A stretch of DNA of 64,000 nt. Origin: Plantago major (lineage: Eukaryota > Streptophyta > Magnoliopsida > Lamiales > Plantaginaceae). The first letter of the stretch is position 1, and every line of letters starts with the position of its first letter. The stretch covers positions 17,327,200 through 17,391,199 of the forward strand of contig CM048843.1 of assembly GCA_026545765.1 (NCBI GenBank), written 5' to 3'. The notes beneath the pieces are model-generated. The model worked only from the letters and a program-made list of their open reading frames with translations. It did not search any database and was not told where the DNA came from. The position numbers and the translations under genes are program-made. Of the stretch, positions 59,791 through 64,000 are shown piece by piece.

Positions 59791-60256
59791 GCCCATTTAC
59801 AATTTTTTCAGTCTGCAAGTTTTCATCTTGTTAGATTGAAGTGCCCAGTTTCAATTTTTCAGTCTGCAAGTTCCCGTCTTGCTAGAATTGCTCGTCCTGA
59901 AAATGTCAGTTTGTAAATCTCCAACTTACTAGATTGACTTGTCCAACTGAGAATGTTAGTCACTAAAATTCCATCTCGCTAGGTTGATTGTTCCCAGCCA
60001 AGCATGTCTGTCAAAGAGCTTCTGCATTGCAAGTTTGATGACTTGCTCTGCCAAGCTAACCACTAGATCACTACGAGTGACATCCACACCTCTATCCGAT
60101 CGCTCTCCCTATCAATGAGCTTATCATTTGTTATCCCGATATATTTACGGGGTAACTGATACCTTTGATGGAGCAAAATATCATTGGCCTATGATCTGGC
60201 GCGCATCACTCTTTTGGGCATAAAATTTCTACTCTCTGACTCGAAACACTTGACTC

Positions 60257-60274
60257 GAAGGGTGGGGGACAAAC
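60257..60274 (+). other. Polypurine tract of the Gypsy fossil
   Basis: GAAGGGTGGGGGACAAAC immediately before the right LTR. Confidence 0.75.
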
Positions 60275-60819
60275 TGTATTTGCCAAAATTCGCTCTTGTC
60301 AACTAGACTAGTGGATCGGCCCATCAGGGCTACGGCCCAACCCACAATCCATTAATGAGTTCGCCTTGACTTCATACGTGAGTTGGACTCCAAAGGCCAG
60401 TTAGCAAGCCCACCTAGCTGAGTCATCCATGCAGCCAACCCGCATGCCACCTGACTAGCTCACAACTTGCCAACCTTCCAGCTGGTTGACAAGCTAGCTA
60501 GCTCACCTAGCTCGCCCGACCTTGCATGATTGACTCTGTCAGTCAGCACCTGACTAACAGACTAACCAACTCCAGTAGCTTGACTGACTTAGCCCGTCAG
60601 TAAGCAACCGACTTACGTCCACTCTCCTAACTACTTGAGACACGGTCTAATCCGTTCCAACGACCTCCCCGAGATTCGCGAGCAGACTCCAACGATTGGT
60701 GTGTTATATAGAGAAGGCTGAGGAGATGTAGGGAGCATCGCATTCTAACGGCAACAAACCCTAGCAATCAATCTCTCACGCCTCCATCTCTCTCAAGCTC
60801 TCCGATCAACAACAGCCGT
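60275..60819 (+). repeat. Right LTR of the Gypsy fossil, first 545 bp
   Basis: Matches 41754-42294 at about 98 percent apart from one short block. It is interrupted by the CACTA element at 60820; the remainder lies beyond the window. Confidence 0.9.
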
Positions 60820-61160
60820 CACTACAAGAAAGCCTGTTAATAGCCACGGAAGAATAGCGGCGGATTTTATCCGTCGCTAGCTCTAGCGACGGATAAAATT
60901 CGTCGCTAGGTTTAACGACGGATAAGCCTATCCGTCGTTAAAGATAACGACGGATAGGCTTATCCGTCTTTAGTTAACGACGGATACGACTATCCGTCGT
61001 TAAACCTAGCGACGGATAATCTATTCGTCGCTAGATTCTTTGACCAAGAAAAAAAGGGAAAATAAATTTAAAAAAAAAAAAACTGGAACTCTAGCGACGG
61101 ATAGGCTTATCCGTCGTTATTAGCGACGGATAGCCTATCCGTCACTAGAGTTCCAGTTTT
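60820..61160. repeat. Left TIR and subterminal array of CACTA element 2
   Basis: Some twelve copies of (A/T)(A/G)CGACGGATA or its complement, in head-to-head pairs, the same core as in element 1. An A run interrupts the array at about 61071-61081. Confidence 0.85.
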
Positions 61161-62007
61161 TTACGGGAAGCAGAATGCTTCCTTCCCCATTTTCTCTTCT
61201 TCCTCATTCTTCTTCCTTTCTTCTCCTTATTTCGCCCAAAGCCATTCCGGTCCAAATCTCAACCATTTTGTCCATTCTTCGTGTACATTCGAAGCTCGTG
61301 AATCAAGGAGGTCAATTGTGCCGTCAATTTCAAATTCCATCCGCTCATTTCTCCGGATTCGAAGGTAAACCATAATTTTTTATATTTGGGAATTTTGTTA
61401 CTTTGGACTAATTTGAGCAATTGAATGTAAATGGAGAGTATATAGTACTTAGTTTAGATATAATCAGATAATGTTTTACCTTTGAGATGTGCAATTGATA
61501 TATATTGATTGTGAATTTGAATTTTTAGTATAGTATGTTTGTAAGTATGTTGGACTTTTAATTAATTTGATATTGGTGTATATTTAGTAAAATTATGAAG
61601 ATTTAGTACCTCGTTTTGAAACCCTAACTTTTTGAGATATTTGGAAAATTTAGTTAATTTAGACTAATTTAAGGAATTGTAATTGTATGTTTAATTAACT
61701 TTGAGATGTGAAATTATTTGAATTGTTAATTAGTATAATGTTAAGTATGTCGTAGTTTTGATTTAAGTATGTTAAGTATGTTAATTAAGATTTACAATTG
61801 TTTCATTTGATAAATTTATACATGTACTAGATTATAAATTATGAGAATTTAATTAATGAAGTGTGTTGATATAATTTGGTGATTACATTCGTAAAATGCA
61901 TGTAATTTATAATTTATAAATTCGCATTAAAGGGTTGGAATGCTTTATTTGTAATGGGAATTTTGGTAAGAGACATAAACTTTATAACATGCAAGTGGAA
62001 AACTTAA
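61161..62007 (+). other. Leader and intron-like region of CACTA element 2
   Basis: A CT-rich leader (61170-61240) shares CGAAGCTCGTGA with element 1. A GGTAAACC donor at about 61366 suggests an intron. 61380-61960 is AT-rich with loose TTAAGTATGTTAA motifs. The ORF at 61175-61375 is a leader shadow rather than a gene. Confidence 0.5.
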
Positions 62008-62446
62008 ACGAATTGTGAGGCTTGAATATGCCGGTGTGCCTCTGAAAAAGAACCGTTCTGTTTGATGTCGACTGGTATGATCCCGGTCAAAATGGTACGA
62101 GGGTGCACGAGCAATATCAAATGGTTGAGATTAACCATAGGAGGAGGTACCGTACTAAGTACGAACCTTTTATCTTGGCAGATCAGGCACGTCAAGTGAT
62201 GTTCATTGAATATCCAAGCCTGAAACGCGATAAGGCAGACTGGTTGGCAGCGATACACATACAAGCCCGCTCCAGAGCTGAGTACGTTCATAAGGACAAA
62301 TCAACTACCAATTCGTACCAAGAAGAGGTTGTCGATGAAACAGCGAGAAATCCTGTAGACGCTCGTGATGAGTACATTGACCTGCACGAAGACATATATG
62401 TAGACTTAACTATTGGTGACGAGGATCAGAGTATGTGTGTAGTGTA
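62008..62446 (+). pseudogene. TNP2 C-terminal (DUF4216-like) remnant, element 2
   Basis: Shows RIVRLEYAGVPLKKN, then, after a shift of frame, LFDVDWYDPGQNGTRVH and YQMVEINHRRRYRTKYEPFI, LADQARQVMFIEYPSLKRDK and an acidic tail ending at TAG (62446). It aligns with 22415-22753 of element 1. No catalytic part of the transposase is present. Confidence 0.8.
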
Positions 62447-62561
62447 GAGTAGTATATGTATCTTAATTGTTATATGCCTACTTTTCCCATTACATGCCAA
62501 TTCATGTCTTCATTTGTACTAATACAATTTGTTTGTGTTTGTCATGTTCTTTTTGCAGATG

Positions 62562-64000
62562 CCCCGGCAAAGAAAGTGTAGTTACTAGATTCCCAGCTCT
62601 AGTGGGACCCAGGGTTCACCATCGATGAGAGTAGCCTGTGGATCGTACTACTCTCATGTTAGTCGACTCGATGGATCGAGCATGGGGACGTCTGGTGGTG
62701 GTTATGGGCCAGGACAGTACCCGCCATTCGGGTGTCCATATACCGAGATCGTCGATGGGGCTATGTGGGAGGGGAAGTTGGTGTTGTTCCCTAATGGTAG
62801 GAGGAAGTAAGTATTATATATACATTTGTAGAACATAACTTAAGATAAGTGTTTATACATATGTCACATGAATTGTCTAATAAATATATGTACTCTTCTA
62901 TATGTCATTCATAATTGAAGGTTGTGGCCTCCGCAATCTTCAGACGACCTGCATGAGATATTCAAGCTTAGGAAGGAGTTGCCGGGCTAGGGAGGCGAAA
63001 AGTGGAGCACACTGAAGGCTGAGACGAAGCACTTCTACTTTGATGAGCTTCGGGTAAGCTTAAATGTTACAATTTATTGTGGTAAATGTTACAATGCTTT
63101 ATTTGTAGAGAGAATCAATTAATGAACTAGTTTGACAATTTGTGTGGTATGTTAGCCACTTAATTGGGTGATATGTTAGTCACCATTGTGTTAGTAAATT
63201 CTAGGACAATTTGTGTAGTATGTTAGCCACTTACTTGGGTGATATGTTAGTCACCATTGTGTTAGTAAATTATAGGACAATTTGTGTGGTATGTTAGCCA
63301 CTTACTTGGGTGATATGTTAGTCACCATTGTGTTAGTAAATTCTAGGACAATTTGTGTGGTATGTTAGCCACTTACTTGGGTGATATGTTAGTCACCATT
63401 GTTTATCTTGAAATTGTGACCTTGGGGCATTAATTTTTACTTTGAATGAAATTGGAATGTAGAAAAAATACTACATTCCGACTGGCCTTATTCCCCAGAT
63501 GTGGCCTGTTTTTGAGAGTTTGGGCTCTGACCTGTATAGGCATATGGTGGCTGACATGAAAAAATACCGAGACAAAGGAAAGCCGCCACAGTACAGGCAT
63601 ATTGGGGACGAAGAGTGGGCTATGTGGCATGAGTATTGGAGCATTAATCACGTCGAGGATCAGTCCTACAAGAACAGGCAGAACCGGCTGACTGAGCCGC
63701 GAGATGGCAAGGGCTCTTCCAGGCACCACTACGGGTCACGAGCTGTTGTCACTGATCGCCAGATGTCGGTAAGTATATATGTGTGCTTTCATTTATACCA
63801 ATTTACCACTTGTTTGCATTCCTACCAACTTACTAACTACTTGTTGCAATATATAATGTTCTTTAGCTGAACCTGAACCAACCCAAGACTTGCCTAGAGC
63901 AAATGAAGATGGGGAAGTTCAAGAACGGCGTTTGGGTGGACCAGAAGTCCGAGCTTATTGCGGTATGTGTATTTGCTAAGTGTTACAGTTGTATATGCAT
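62562..64000 (+). pseudogene. Second CACTA gene (Ptta/En/Spm type), element 2, partial
   Basis: Starts ATGCCCCGGCAAAGAAAG (MPRQRK) but a TAG follows after seven codons. Further exon-like pieces: GPGQYPPFGCPYTEIVDGAM and LVLFPNGRRK (to about 62808), LWPPQSSDDLHEIFKLRKEL (from about 62922), then KYYIPTGLIPQMWPVFESLG, HMVADMKKYRDKGKPPQYRH, EEWAMWHEYWSINHVEDQSY (to about 63769) and LNLNQPKTCLEQMKMGKFKN (from about 63867). GT-AG borders are visible at most joints. The pattern fits PF03004-type plant transposase proteins. It runs out of the window. Confidence 0.7.
63134..63405 (+). repeat. 71-bp tandem array in an intron of the second CACTA gene, element 2
   Basis: GTATGTTAGCCACTTA recurs at 63147, 63218, 63289 and 63360, an exact 71-bp period; each unit also has TGATATGTTAGTCACCATTG and GTTAGTAAATT(C/A)TAGGACAA. 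Related to the array at 23490-23795. Confidence 0.92.

Larger units (their letters stand above)
41754..64000 (+). mobile_element. Ty3/Gypsy fossil of the Tat type, with two nested insertions
   Basis: The left LTR (41754-42658) is followed by a primer-binding site, gag and pol regions on plus, a long 3' region with an antisense ORF, a polypurine tract and the start of the right LTR (60275). Two RNase H regions, one of the archaeal type, and a long 3' region point to the Tat group. A second LTR element (46908-54643, opposite orientation) lies inside pol, and a CACTA element (from 60820) lies inside the right LTR, so the outer element continues beyond the window. The compared LTR parts (about 540 bp) differ at roughly a dozen positions plus one short block, about 2 percent, so it is fairly young. 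It is broken in several places. Confidence 0.9.
60820..64000 (+). mobile_element. CACTA (En/Spm) element 2, left part
   Basis: Starts CACTACAAGAAAGCC within the Gypsy LTR at a site whose empty form is seen at about 42295 (AGCCGTCACC). The subterminal repeats, leader and second gene match element 1 in design, but from about 61980 the sequence jumps to the last part of the TNP2 gene: the whole transposase core is missing, so it is an internally deleted derivative. The right end lies beyond the window. Confidence 0.9.

Noticed and set aside
61175-61375. 66-codon ORF MLPSPFSLLPHSS
   Set aside because: It falls in the CT-rich leader shared with CACTA element 1; no domain.
63134-63405. Regular repeats that could suggest a CRISPR array
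   Set aside because: Head-to-tail 71-bp units without unique spacers, in an intron of a plant transposon.

Overview
The window is nuclear DNA of a flowering plant, most likely a eudicot. The evidence is spliced host genes with GT-AG introns of AT-rich sequence, plant-specific protein families (group F PP2C, MBD8-like, B3, F-box/PP2, ARIADNE) and plant transposon families (CACTA/En-Spm, L1-type LINE, Tat-type Ty3/Gypsy). The species cannot be fixed from the sequence.

Layout: (1) 202-1868, the last three exons of a PP2C phosphatase on +. (2) 3121-10967, what looks like a PIF/Harbinger-type element (imperfect ends, TTA duplication) that holds exons of a broken B3-domain gene and has been split by a LINE (5842-10840) with a perfect 13-bp target duplication. 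(3) 10971-17632, repeat-scarred intergenic DNA with a perfect 64-bp inverted repeat and a frameshifted F-box/PP2 gene fragment. (4) 17633-25374, a complete-ended but decayed CACTA transposon with TAA duplication. (5) 25930-28602, a three-exon plant-specific gene. (6) 29035-30431, a non-coding Mutator-like element. (7) 30941-32611, a decayed intronless ARIADNE-type RBR ubiquitin ligase on -. (8) 34440-35879, a short Ty1/Copia-type fossil. (9) 36633-40284, a four-exon MBD8-like gene on -. (10) 41754 to the window end, a large Tat-like Ty3/Gypsy fossil. A second LTR element without pol is nested inside it in reverse orientation (46908-54643), and a second CACTA element interrupts its right LTR from 60820 onward.

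Only three host genes look intact: the PP2C, the 25930-28602 gene and the MBD8-like gene. The other gene-like pieces are relics. They do not form a pathway; the window is a gene-poor stretch dominated by nested transposons. The relative order of some insertions can be read: the Gypsy element came first, then the nested element and the second CACTA; the LINE came after the DNA element that holds it.

Most unusual sequence: a 63-unit array of 24-bp repeats in the nested LTR element that stays open in several frames on both strands; an antisense ORF with a gypsy-type transposon domain in the 3' part of the Gypsy element; a strong hairpin with a self-complementary loop; and related intron minisatellites in the two CACTA elements. 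I saw no CRISPR array, rRNA or tRNA gene and no clear case for a wholly new system.
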